DNA of 64,000 bases from Terfezia claveryi. Its lineage: Eukaryota; Ascomycota; Pezizomycetes; Pezizales; Pezizaceae. Shown one piece after another: positions 33,384-43,579 of this stretch (positions are counted from its first letter, which is position 1; each line of letters starts with the position of its first letter). The position numbers and the translations under genes are program-made. Location: positions 124,001 through 188,000 of the forward strand of contig WHUX01000025.1 in the NCBI GenBank assembly GCA_015179025.1, given 5' to 3'. The notes beneath the pieces are model-generated. The model worked only from the letters and a program-made list of their open reading frames with translations. It searched no databases and was not told the origin of the DNA.

Positions 33384-35219
33384 CTACCCCACTACCCCCT
33401 CTTGAGCCATTCCCACATACCCAACCCTATGTGCCCTCTGCTTTCGGCACACCTTCACCAGCACTCTTCCCCTTCCCCTTCCCCCCTTCCCCCCCTCCCT
33501 CCTCCGCTCCCAAATCTGCACATAAGTCTCACCCAAAAACAGCGTCTCCCTCCTGACCTCCTCAACCCACAAATCCTGAATCTGTACCCACTGTCCCCAC
33601 CCCTCTTCCCTACTTCTATCTCTAACTTGGACTCTCCAAACACTCTTCATCTCTTCTCCGGCAACTTGCCCTGCAGAGCTAACCCCCCGCTGCTTCCCCT
33701 GACTCCCACCCCCAATCGCACCCTTTCCGACAGATTCATGCGTGATGTTTGCCACAAGGTCGTACCATATCGGCTCGCCGGTGTGCTCGGGGGAAGGTTC
33801 CACATACGGAGACATATCGAGGCTTCGCACGGGGAAGGTGACAATCGTGGGGTTCCGCTCTGCGACGAATTTGTTTTTGGAGAAACGTTTTATATGGAAC
33901 ATTAGGTACGGTGGTAAGGGGTGAAGCAAGCGATATCTTCTTCTATGACCCAATAGTTCCTGGGTTCTGCGGCCGTCGTATTTAGATAAGATTGTTGTAA
34001 GTGGGACCTGGGGGATAATATTCTTCTCTAATTCATCTTGGAAGAGTGGTGGCGGTGGAAGGTCGAGAGTGAGCATCAAATACCGGACGAGTTCTGTATT
34101 GACTTCTTCTGATTCTATAAATCGGAGTCGGTCCCCGGATTCATCCGCCTTTGCAGTGATTCGCTGAGACTCAATTTTGAGTCTGCCCTGAAAGACTTTT
34201 TGAATAATCGACGACCCAGGGCGGGCCGGTGAGCCGCCGAGGGAGAGGTGGAGGTTATTGAGGAACCATGAGAGAAAGTCGATAGGATCAGATTGTTTGG
34301 TTAGTGTAAATCTTTTCTGGGATTTCAGACTAATTTCCTGCAATAGCTCGTGCGGGGAGACGTGGGATTTGAATGCCTTCGGATTCCATATCTTCCTGAT
34401 CAACGTTGAGAACCTCGTTACCAGTTCAGGCTTCCCTTCTAGATTCTCTAGCATAAAAAAATTCCTGATCGGTAAGACATGAGCTAACGCATGAACAACG
34501 ACGTTCAAGTAGTCATTCTGCTTAATATTATTCAACCCCACAAACCCCGGTACATATTTCCTCCCCATTAAGTCCCAGTAAACCTTCTCCTCCCTATCGA
34601 GCTTCGCTACCTCTTCTTTCGTATATGTTGGATTCACGACATACTTTATATCGTCTAGGGTTGAATTGCGTACTTCATAACCCTCGGGGAGGACGTAAAC
34701 TTTTGCAGTAGCCATATTGATGTAGACGTGGTGGTTCTCGTCTAAGGCATGGAAGTATGCGTGTGTGGAGGGGCCCCGGCCTTGAAAGTATTTACCGCAG
34801 ACGAGGCAGGCGTAGACGTTGATATGACTGAGGGAGACGGAGCAGAGTTTTTCAAAATCGAAGTCGAGGAGTTTGCGGGAGATGGTATCGAGGTAGAGGT
34901 CAGAATAGCCTTTGGGGGGTTCTTTAGTCGTAGACGTTATCCGCCTGGAATTGCGGTCTAAAGGCTGGTCGAGGTCTTCATCTTCATCATCGACCTCTTC
35001 TGTGTCATTGATTTGGACATCGTCCTCCTCGCCATCCGCATCCGCATCTTCAACTTTTACCCTCCCCCTACTCCACCGGAGATCACCACCCGGCTCACTC
35101 CCACTCCTACTCACAGTCCCGCTCCCATCATCAAACCTCACTTTCTTGACTCTCGGCGATCCTGGCTCTGATATATCCTCAGTGCCTCCGGCCCGTTTAT
35201 TCGATACTGGTGTCGGCAT
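33384..35219 (-). CDS. SAD1: U4/U6.U5 tri-snRNP protein Sad1/USP39 (inactive ubiquitin-protease fold)
   Basis: Needed to assemble and hold the U4/U6.U5 tri-snRNP during pre-mRNA splicing in the nucleus. Single exon of 611 residues; start ATG at 35219 (MPTPVSNKRAG). After an acidic N-terminus comes a ZnF-UBP domain (about 105-185: LCSVSLSHINVYACLVCGKY with Cys126, Cys138 and Cys141, then H153/H157/H163), then the USP-like fold beginning YVPGFVGLNNIKQNDYLNVV. The active-site Cys of true USPs is replaced in GLNNIKQND, as is normal for this family, so it is no peptidase. LMFHIKRFSKNKFVAERNPT is the His-box region and the C-terminal IWERRR closes the fold. An extra basic tail of about 40 residues follows. 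No introns or lesions. Confidence 0.94.
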   Translation of the reverse strand: MPTPVSNKRAGGTEDISEPGSPRVKKVRFDDGSGTVSRSGSEPGGDLRWSRGRVKVEDADADGEEDDVQINDTEEVDDEDEDLDQPLDRNSRRITSTTKEPPKGYSDLYLDTISRKLLDFDFEKLCSVSLSHINVYACLVCGKYFQGRGPSTHAYFHALDENHHVYINMATAKVYVLPEGYEVRNSTLDDIKYVVNPTYTKEEVAKLDREEKVYWDLMGRKYVPGFVGLNNIKQNDYLNVVVHALAHVLPIRNFFMLENLEGKPELVTRFSTLIRKIWNPKAFKSHVSPHELLQEISLKSQKRFTLTKQSDPIDFLSWFLNNLHLSLGGSPARPGSSIIQKVFQGRLKIESQRITAKADESGDRLRFIESEEVNTELVRYLMLTLDLPPPPLFQDELEKNIIPQVPLTTILSKYDGRRTQELLGHRRRYRLLHPLPPYLMFHIKRFSKNKFVAERNPTIVTFPVRSLDMSPYVEPSPEHTGEPIWYDLVANITHESVGKGAIGGGSQGKQRGVSSAGQVAGEEMKSVWRVQVRDRSREEGWGQWVQIQDLWVEEVRRETLFLGETYVQIWERRREGGKGGRGRGRVLVKVCRKQRAHRVGYVGMAQEGVVG

Positions 35220-36478
35220 TGATCGCCCTTTTAGCCTTCCTCGTTAGATTATTTTCGTGAATTGTCGCGGTGCCTGCGGAAGCTAGCTTGGAGGATTATA
35301 TAAGCCGGAAAGCAGAGCACAACGTGTTTGAGGTATGGTAGACTGCGTTACCCTGAACTCACAGGCTCAACTGTCACGTGATGAAACGTACGACGATCAT
35401 GATCACCATTCACATGATCCCACCGCATATCCAAGAGGTGTCCCCTTATGCCCATTATCTACGTGTAAAATCTCAAAACGAATTATTCCGCTTTTGGGAT
35501 ATACGGGTATTGATTCTGGGGATAAGCAATCAATTTCGCGGCAGTTATATGCCCATGGGCTGGTAAGACACACACAACTGGCATGGGTTTAGCTGATGGA
35601 TCTAGGCAAAAAACATTTACGAGCCAATGCTACCCCTATAGCACATAATATCCTGTAGCACAATATCCACAACACAATCCATATAGCCTATACTATTACA
35701 ATGTTTTATATTTATAAAATTTCCATCTTTTTTGCCATATTGGCTATGCTGTACAATACAGTGCAGAGTTCCAGTGGAGCCTTTCATCAGTACCTACGTG
35801 ATACCCCACATCGCTTGCAATTTGATGATACTTGCTATGATCAATAATAAGGAATGGCTCAAGATTCAGGCAATTGTCTAAAACTGAGCAGAATGCTCGC
35901 TTTCGAGTTTGCAGAAGTTTTTCTTAGATGAAGATGAGAAACTTTTGTTGTAGTTTTTTTTTTAGTTTCTTTTTTAAGAAAAAAAGGTAGTAGAGATGAT
36001 ACTAGCAGACCATGACTGTGGCAATCTCTCAGCTCTAGCTGGACGAACACAACAGTGGAGCAAGGCTAGGGTAGTTAACGTATTTCTGAGGAGGATGTGT
36101 ACCAGCTTGGCTAAGATACAGGACGTGCGTGGAAGAGAAAGTGAATACAAAAGTGTAGGATTGGAGCCCCTTTTATAAGAATCCATCAGGTTCAATTATT
36201 ACAGTGATACACGTAAGATCCTTAAGTGTGCCTTTCCTTCTGCCACTTCCTAGTACCCTTATTCAATATAATACTAGGCGCTCATTCGATCCGATGCCTT
36301 GCTTCCTCCCCCCCAAACCGCACACAGGGATCAAATTAACAATATCTGCTCCTGGTAAACACCCTGGGGAGGGGCTAGTGCAAGCCAGACTAGTAAACAC
36401 CTCAGGGCTAATAAACTTTCACAACAAACTGCAGCTGGGGTTCATATTACTGTAAATATCCATAATACCCTTCCTTTT
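35220..36478. other. Gene-free stretch upstream of SAD1
   Basis: The left end is the SAD1 promoter side. At 36005-36040 is a relative of the repeat at 14636 (CTCTCAGCTCTAGCTG), and at about 36371 a diverged dispersed-motif copy (GAGGGGCTAGTGCAAGCCAG). No gene. Confidence 0.5.
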
Positions 36479-36561
36479 GTCCCAGCGCTCTCTCAGGGAA
36501 TCGAACTTGTGCTCCATGCGCACCGGACTCATAACTTGTTGGACAGTATAACCGCTAGGAC
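36479..36561 (-). ncRNA. tRNA-like sequence (tRNA pseudogene or SINE head)
   Basis: On the minus strand the ends GTCCTAG and CTGGGAC form a seven-pair acceptor-like stem (one G-T), and AGTTCGATTCC is a good Pol III B box; TAGCGGTTA resembles an A box. But 13 nt lie between the T-loop and the acceptor strand where a tRNA has 5, the T stem does not pair, and no clean anticodon stem is seen. It is therefore tRNA-derived but not a working tRNA. Confidence 0.35.
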
Positions 36562-38230
36562 AAAACGTGATCACTGGGTGCGAGGTTTGCCCAAACACCG
36601 ATAGTATATTGTACGCTCACATGATCATGGTTATTACATCACAAACTCAAAGTTTTTGCCAATTTGACTCGTACACCAAACCTTTCCCCTACTTCAAGTG
36701 TTGTTGTTGTACAGCTATGCAAACCCCTTCCATATTGACAATATCGATTTGACCTCCGTATGGGCAACTACTTCACAAACATGTTGGATATATATGGGTT
36801 TAGTGGGGTTATTTTCCTGATCTGCCTCCCTTTCATGAACCCATAGACTTCAGCTTCCCAGAAGCTTTCCCCAATATCAGCTTTGAAGAGGGAATTTTGT
36901 AGGGTATGAAGTGTTGGAGTTTTGTGATTTTTAGTGTCCTAAATCCCATTGGGAAATCCACCAAGTTTTTCCTGTCACGCATTCCTGCACCACTTCCATA
37001 TTATCGAGCTCCCGCCTGAATTTTCTTCTTCTCTTCCTCATTGATAATAGTAACTTGAATTATTCGCTATCTCTTGGGCCTCGGCGGGGCCACCTTGGAT
37101 TTATATGGGTGTGGGCGGTCCGCTCTGGCGTGACCCGGGGATAGCTTGGGTCTTTGGGTCAGAACACAATCGTCAGTTCAAGAGGACAGTGCATATGTCC
37201 TGACCTCCGAATTAGACCCACAGCGTTAAGCCTGAACGGGCCCCACCAAACCAAGCGATATTTGGTGAAGCTCAATTCAAAGAGCACCAGCGAGTTATTA
37301 TGGTAAGTATTCACGCAGATCTAGGTACTGACTAATCTGTTGACCGATGTCTCGGCAATCCAAGTAATATTAGTACGTATGGACTGAACTGTAGGCATTT
37401 GTAAACATCGCGGAATCGGTAACTCTGCCAGAGAGGAGTTACCAAATTTGTCCAATACTTGAAACTTTTGAGTCCTTCAACAGAAACTATATCCAAGTAT
37501 GTAAGTAATTCTTCTTGAATATGGTTGATATCATTAAAACCAGGCGGACAAGACTGTAGTTTTTACAGTACGGTGGTTTTGCCAAAAGCTATCTCCGCAT
37601 GCTTACTTATGCGTAGTATTCCACCGGTAAAGATTTGTAATGCAAACAAGATAATAGCTCTTAATAGATAGCCCACATGTAAACTAAGATTCTTCCTACC
37701 ACTGTGCCGGCAATTTCAAACAATTTCTTCACCGACTGAATGTCGGACAGTGGTTAGTTTTTTTTGCATAACAACAATCATATTTTCTCTTGAAATCTAA
37801 TCTTTTTAACAAGTGTTTTCTGAAGCGGGACCTCGTCATGTTGGTGGCATATTGGGCATAGGACCGTGGGTAGTTAAGTATATGCGTAGGTAGGTAGTGG
37901 GGATGTTGTATACAAACATTGGAAGATTGATGCTCTATGCTTATATGCTAGAACATTTCTTATTCACGATACAACCCCTAGACAAATACCCCCTGAGCTT
38001 CCACAGCTTCTTATTGGAGGTTAGTTTCTTATACATTATTACTCTCTTATACGCCAGTGATGTGGCATCACAAAATCTCTGTGTTGAATTCAAGTTGCAA
38101 GGCCATATGAACTAGACTGTACCCAGATAAAATATCTGGGCACATCTCCATGTTCACGTATAAACAATCTTAGTATGGCGAGCCCTACATGGACTTCCCC
38201 ACATTTTTTCATCACGAACCCAAGCCCTTC
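36562..38230. other. Gene-free stretch
   Basis: Nothing recognisable on either strand; only short open frames. The right end should hold the 3' end of the DUF1349 gene, which is transcribed leftwards. Confidence 0.5.
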
Positions 38231-39019
38231 TTAGTTGAACAACCTGATTTCAAAATCCTTGAAGTCGACCTCCAGCTCTTCATTCTCCCTCCCTACTCCT
38301 TCGGGAACCATTGGTCTAGCAGTATAAATTCCGACCCACAACTCCATAGTACATTTACCTTCCTCCGCACCTGTATCCTCCCTGAACATCCACGTCACTT
38401 CTCTTACTCCTTGTCTCTGCCCCGTCTTCGGATTGACTTTATACACCCACATGCTTGCCTCCTTGTTTCCATCCACCATCTCCCTTTCTACTTCAATCGT
38501 CACGGGAACTTCATCTCCTTTGGCATAGTCATCGCCAACATTAGGCACGGGGGCAAGACTCCAATCAGCCCAGATATCGGCTGCGACGGTACCCACATTG
38601 GGTTTCTCAAAGACATACTCGATACCGGTTTTCAACCATTGGCCTTTTGTCGAGCCGTCTTCTCCAGGTGGGGGCCCGAGGAAGAGGGCGAGTCCACCTT
38701 GATCATACAGGGTATTCCAGTTTGAAGAAGCAGTGACCCTTGCAGATTTGAATTTGGATAGTGGCACTTTGGTGTAGAGGGTAGGTGCCGTACTAACGTT
38801 CAAGGTCGGAGGCTTTCTCCACAAATCGGTTTTAGGTGGAGTACGGAGTGTGATACCCTTCCTGGAGGACGCCGGTGGAGTATGGATGTTATAGGGAGAA
38901 AGTGGGCGTGAGACAGGCTTGGAGTTGGAACCGCTATAGATGGAGACAGTGGGAGAGCACATTACCTCAGCTAGGGCTGTAAAGAAGAGGGGCAAAAACG
39001 GGCAGAGAAAGGTTTGCAT
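38231..39019 (-). CDS. DUF1349-family protein (concanavalin-like fold)
   Basis: A 262-residue single-exon protein. The start at 39019 gives MQTFLCPFLPLFFTALAEVM, a possible short signal peptide; a second Met at residue 20 would give a cytosolic form, so location is open. The family core spans about residues 65-262: DLWRKPPTLNVSTAPTLYTK, VPLSKFKSARVTASSNWNTL, YDQGGLALFLGPP, GQWLKTGIEYVFEKPNVGTV, then ADWSLAPVP, SMWVYKVNP, REVTWMFRED and a terminal VDFKDFEIRLFN. Relatives are annotated after yeast-type regulation of enolase proteins, but the biochemical role is not known; the fold resembles glucanase/lectin sandwiches. No lesion. Confidence 0.8.
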   Translation of the reverse strand: MQTFLCPFLPLFFTALAEVMCSPTVSIYSGSNSKPVSRPLSPYNIHTPPASSRKGITLRTPPKTDLWRKPPTLNVSTAPTLYTKVPLSKFKSARVTASSNWNTLYDQGGLALFLGPPPGEDGSTKGQWLKTGIEYVFEKPNVGTVAADIWADWSLAPVPNVGDDYAKGDEVPVTIEVEREMVDGNKEASMWVYKVNPKTGQRQGVREVTWMFREDTGAEEGKCTMELWVGIYTARPMVPEGVGRENEELEVDFKDFEIRLFN

Positions 39020-41407
39020 TGGATATGGGTAGGGACTTATGCGTGGTCTCTTAGCTATCGCAGGTTGATGCGATATGCTTGGAATCTAGTCTGGTTGGCA
39101 CTTTGGAATCATATCAGCGACGGCTTCTTACAGAACTTATCTTCGCCATTAATCTTAGTCTCGATCAGACCCTCGTAGCATTAATCTATACCGTAAAGTG
39201 GTAAGAGTCCCTTGAATTCTGCACTAATTCTCACAAGGGGTCCGCCAGTCTCAAATTAGTTACTCAGGAATTTCAATGTTCGCTGATTACTTTAAAGTAA
39301 CCTGACTAAGTTAGTACTAACTTAAAGCAATTAATTATAGAGCGCTAGGTATGGCCAAGATAGGTAGGTAACCCCTTGGAGCAGGTGAATGCATGGGGCC
39401 GGTCTCAGCATAGACTTCTCAACTACAGGTACAACTGTTCTTGTGCCGGTAACACGCTATTTACAACAACCAGCTTGTGGGTATGTAATCGAATCCAGAA
39501 ATTACAGTATTAGCTGGCAGGGTGCATAGCAGTCTTGGCTTCCTTAGATTCGCAGGATTTACTCCATGCATGAGGCAGAGTTCGTGCTCGGAGTTGAATC
39601 ACCCAGAATAAAAGGGTGCGATCAGGTCCCAGATAGTCTGAAGGTGGGATTGCCTTGACTTCAGGGTAATGAAGCTCTTATCTATTGGTTCTTGCACGCA
39701 GCTCTCAGCTTCTAAATAAGCAATTATGATTGCTTGATTCAGAATTATACGGGTGGGCACTGATTAGACATTTGTGTTGCAACCAGATTACAACAATATA
39801 AATCACTTTGGTACTTAAATTATGGTCACATTAAATCGGCCGGTCGCGATTGTTTGAATCCCCATTAATGATCGCTACGACATAATTATTGGTTCCCAAT
39901 TTCAAATTCGTTTACTCCTAGACAGTTTCACAAGTTGAAGAGATTACCCTGAGCCGGCCTCCTCTGCGAGAATCATATATAGATATGCATCTCGATATCG
40001 AATGTCATTTTTATGCATGCTGAGGCTTGGTGATGCCATCCTCCATGAAGTGTCATCACTTCTCGAATAAATTCCAGTTCTATGGAGTTAGAAATATGAT
40101 TTCTGGACTACCTGTGAAGGGTGATCGTCGTAGCTGCTCTAGAGCTTTAGAGATATCTAGGGCCAATGCAAGTAGGATCCACCCCAAATATTCCGGAGGA
40201 ACTGTTATTCTTGCATCTCTGGATGCTTTTATTTGTCCAACCGGAGGGCCATGCTGCTACATTCGTACCCAACCAGGTATGCGTAACTCAGTAGGTTGAG
40301 TTCCCAGCAAGATCTAAATATAGGGTATTTCGCCATGGCCAATGATTGAAGAGGTGCCTAAGCTACAGGGGCACGGGAACCACACGTAACGTTCAAGATC
40401 AACACAGAGTCTTAAGGCCATACGTTCCTTTGACAATAATATTTCTGATGCTGTCTCAAATTACTTATACTCTGCGACCACCTGCAGTTGCATGGAGGCT
40501 TATATACTGTATGCTTTTGTAAAAGGACCACATATGTAGTCGCATGTCATAGTCACATACCGACTGAGACTAGCAGTAGTTGTCTTGAATCTGCCCTCGG
40601 TATGTACTTTATCTAGTACAATATGGCTTAATGTTACCAGTTTAGAATATATAAGGAATCTTCAACTTCATTAATAACACATTGACGTCATATCTTGAAG
40701 GCTGTTCTGCAGCCTCCGGCAATCTGCTCAAAGGCTCAGGACCCTCCGGCGTAAAAACCTTAGAAAAGCCTGGTTTTTGCGTTCATCTGAAGTTTAGAGC
40801 TTTGTACTGGAAGTAGAATTGATTCAGAGTCTATATATCTACAATACCCCAGCGAAAGTATTTGCGACCCCCCCTGCAAAAATATATGGGAGGGGTTCGC
40901 CAGGGTACTGTGCAATCACATAGTCTGGTTGGCACAAGCCCCTCGGTAGAGGCAATCATTATTATGTATATTTCGATGATCAAATATCCGACTAAATTAC
41001 TTAGGTAACTAACAGGACTAGGAATAATTTGCTCTCGTTCCCAGAAATAACTATCATCCGGAGTGCCAAGATCGTGGAACTGTTTCCCAGATACCCATCA
41101 CCCCACACTTATATATCTCTTCTCTGAAACCAAATTCCTTTTCGAATCGTACTTATACCCTGGTTCACGTGGTCGCATCGCTTGTCGGCTTTACAAGAGC
41201 CTTCCAGCTATACGGCGTCGAACAGTTGGAAGGAGTGTGAGCTGAAAGGTACGAAGGTCTGTGAGCTTGTGTGCCATCGAAAGGAAAGTAAGGAATTCCG
41301 AGACCATAGTTAGGAACCGGGAACATACCTGAATGCATTACCTTCTCCAAGTCCTACATCGCTAAAAATCTCTTGCCTCTTTGCGGAATCAGGAGTAGAC
41401 TTAAGTG
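39020..41407. other. Gene-poor stretch with dispersed-motif copies
   Basis: Motif copies at 39089 (TAGTCTGGTTGGCACTTTGG) and 40921, and the AGTCTCGATCAGACC repeat at about 39167. Short frames such as 40027-40299 have no family match. The last few hundred bases should contain the APP1 5' region. Confidence 0.5.
40920..40953 (+). repeat. Near-full arm of the dispersed MITE motif
   Basis: TAGTCTGGTTGGCACAAGCC followed by CCTCGGTAGAGG; nearly the same as the right arm of the hairpin at 27306-27338. No second inverted arm lies close by, so it is a single-arm remnant. Confidence 0.7.
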
Positions 41408-43579
41408 ATGCAGCAAGGTAGTGGCCAGGCTGATGGGGGAGGGCAAGGGAGATGGGAGGGTTGGCGGCGGAGTATTGGAGGATATGTCTACAGGAGCGAA
41501 ACCGGTTCACCCGACGGAAGGGGTGGAAGGAGACAAAAGCTTGCGGAGTACGTTCGAGCTGCGAATGAGCTACGGCAATCTTATTATACTCCCGTCTCTT
41601 CGAATACAGCTTCTAGGGGTGGAAGACGGAATTCCTATTATGAAGCAAGTGGTTATGAGCCACCCTCTAATCAAGAATTGATGGAGTATGTGGCGAATGG
41701 AAAGGAGGAGATTGTGCTATTCCCAAGCTATGGGAGAAAGAGGATTAGAGGGCAGAATTGCAATAACAGCTTGGAGGAGTGTACACAAGATTCATTCGTG
41801 AATATTAACGAAGGGTACCGTGAAGAAGAAATCGTGGCCGATGTGGACATTAGGGGGTGGCTTTATACCCCCCACACAGCCTTCCCCCCATCACGGAAAA
41901 ACCGACTGGTGATGGGAATGATGTCTAGACTCTGTGGATTGCCCACTATCCCTAGTCCGAATACCAGTTTATCTGCGAGTCAGGAAAGCAGCATAGGATC
42001 ACTTAGCGAACAAGAGGCGGCCGAGGCAATAGGGATGCATCCTTCTTCTCCCTCTTCCTCCGAGAACGCCAGTACCACATACTCTGCATTAGGGTCAGCG
42101 GCCTCCAGACTTCCGTGGATCGGATCAAGGCTTGGCCATCAAACAAGTAGCATTAGCATCCCACAATCAAACACCCCACCTCTCAGTCGAGATGAGGCGC
42201 AAAAACTACATAATTCTATGCAAGCTCGCCTCTCACCCTTTCTGACCACACCAGCTTTTCATATGCCTCTTACAGTTTTCTTTTACAATAACACAGACGC
42301 TCAGTCAACAACCCTGAGGACAGATAATCTAGGCCATTTTGCCATCCGAAAGACACTCCCATTTTTCCCCACCCACGTTCGAGTTCTTGCTGGTGAAACA
42401 TTATGCGCTGAAGAAGAAATCCGGTATATCAATCCTGAATCTGGAATTTCCCTTATTTCCGACATTGATGATACTATTAAAATTTCTGGGATCGGAACCG
42501 GGCTGCGGGAGATGTTTAGAAATGTCTTTACTCGGGAAATGTCAACCATGCCAGTTCCTGGAGTTGCAGGTTGGTTTAATGCTCTAGCAGCCTCACCACT
42601 GCATGTTCAAGTTCATTATCTCAGCAATTCGCCATGGCAATTATTTCCTTTCCTTAAAGAGCTTATTGTCGATTACATGAAGCTTCCTAGAGGGACCTGG
42701 CACTTGAAGAAGTACAGTGGCTTTGTGCAAGGCATTTTCGAGCCTGTCACCGAGAGGAAGAAAGAGTCGTTAGAAGGTTTGATGCGTGATTTCCCGGGCC
42801 GCAAATGGATACTTGTGGGAGATGGGGGAGAGGGCGACCTGGAAGTTTATACTGAAGCGGTCAAAAAGTGGCCTGGGAAGGTTATTGCCGTTTATATTCG
42901 GGATATTTCCGGGATCGGGGAGAAGGAAGTCAGAACTGGTATTGGTCCTAATTCTCAGAAAGAATATTCCACCGAGAACATTGATATCCCTTCACGAAAT
43001 CATATGCATCAGGAGAATGAGAGCAGCCCAAACCCGAAAGAGAAATCGGACGAAAGTCTGTCGCACTCGGATCCACAGTCACAGCTACCATATGAACATA
43101 TACCTTCATTTAACACCGAAGTTACTCAAAAAAAACCTCCTCCGAAGCCCCCTAAGCCAAAACAGCTTAGGTGCAATAGTCTCACTCCAGAGTGTAATAG
43201 TGAGGAAAACCTTATCGATCTAAGAGAGACTGAAGTTGCAGACCCTATAGTAGCATTATACGATGGTAGTGAGTACGGATCCCCGCCTCAGCCGCAGCGC
43301 CCTCCACTGCCCAGAAGAGGGACCAATTTCGGTATCAATGCTTCACGAGTACACCATAATGTACTCGACTCAGATGTGAACACCCCCTCGGCCTCCTTTT
43401 CTTCTGATCAATTCCCACTACCGAAAATATTAGACAAGAAAGCAGAGTTGTGGAAAAGGCGATGGGAGTATGCGGATGAAGTCCTTGCAGAACAGGGAGT
43501 ACTTTTGAAAAGTTGGAGAGTCGGGCAAGATGTTCAAGAGGAATGTGTCGCATTGGCCAAAGTCTACCTCGGATTATAA
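41408..43579 (+). CDS. APP1: Actin-patch phosphatidate phosphatase App1 (DUF2183)
   Basis: A Mg-dependent enzyme turning phosphatidate into diacylglycerol at endocytic actin patches. The frame starts with GTG at 41405; the next codon is ATG (41408), which I use, giving 723 residues. The N-terminus has the family pattern GRRQKLAEYVRAANELRQSY and EEIVLFPSYGRKR, then a DIRGWLYTP module. The catalytic DUF2183 domain begins SLISDIDDTIKISG (D-x-D-x-T, Asp at about 352 and 354), followed by MPVPGVAGWFNALA, HYLSNSPWQLFPFLKELI, LKKYSGFVQGIFEP, ERKKESLEGLMRDFPGRKWI and LVGDGGEGDLEVY, i.e. all HAD-like motifs. The C-terminal third is a Pro-rich linker with SH3-binding motifs (KKPPPKPPKPK near 574, RPPLPRR near 631) matching the known contacts of App1 with actin-patch SH3 proteins. 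A missing 5' exon cannot be excluded. Confidence 0.9.
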   Translation: MQQGSGQADGGGQGRWEGWRRSIGGYVYRSETGSPDGRGGRRQKLAEYVRAANELRQSYYTPVSSNTASRGGRRNSYYEASGYEPPSNQELMEYVANGKEEIVLFPSYGRKRIRGQNCNNSLEECTQDSFVNINEGYREEEIVADVDIRGWLYTPHTAFPPSRKNRLVMGMMSRLCGLPTIPSPNTSLSASQESSIGSLSEQEAAEAIGMHPSSPSSSENASTTYSALGSAASRLPWIGSRLGHQTSSISIPQSNTPPLSRDEAQKLHNSMQARLSPFLTTPAFHMPLTVFFYNNTDAQSTTLRTDNLGHFAIRKTLPFFPTHVRVLAGETLCAEEEIRYINPESGISLISDIDDTIKISGIGTGLREMFRNVFTREMSTMPVPGVAGWFNALAASPLHVQVHYLSNSPWQLFPFLKELIVDYMKLPRGTWHLKKYSGFVQGIFEPVTERKKESLEGLMRDFPGRKWILVGDGGEGDLEVYTEAVKKWPGKVIAVYIRDISGIGEKEVRTGIGPNSQKEYSTENIDIPSRNHMHQENESSPNPKEKSDESLSHSDPQSQLPYEHIPSFNTEVTQKKPPPKPPKPKQLRCNSLTPECNSEENLIDLRETEVADPIVALYDGSEYGSPPQPQRPPLPRRGTNFGINASRVHHNVLDSDVNTPSASFSSDQFPLPKILDKKAELWKRRWEYADEVLAEQGVLLKSWRVGQDVQEECVALAKVYLGL

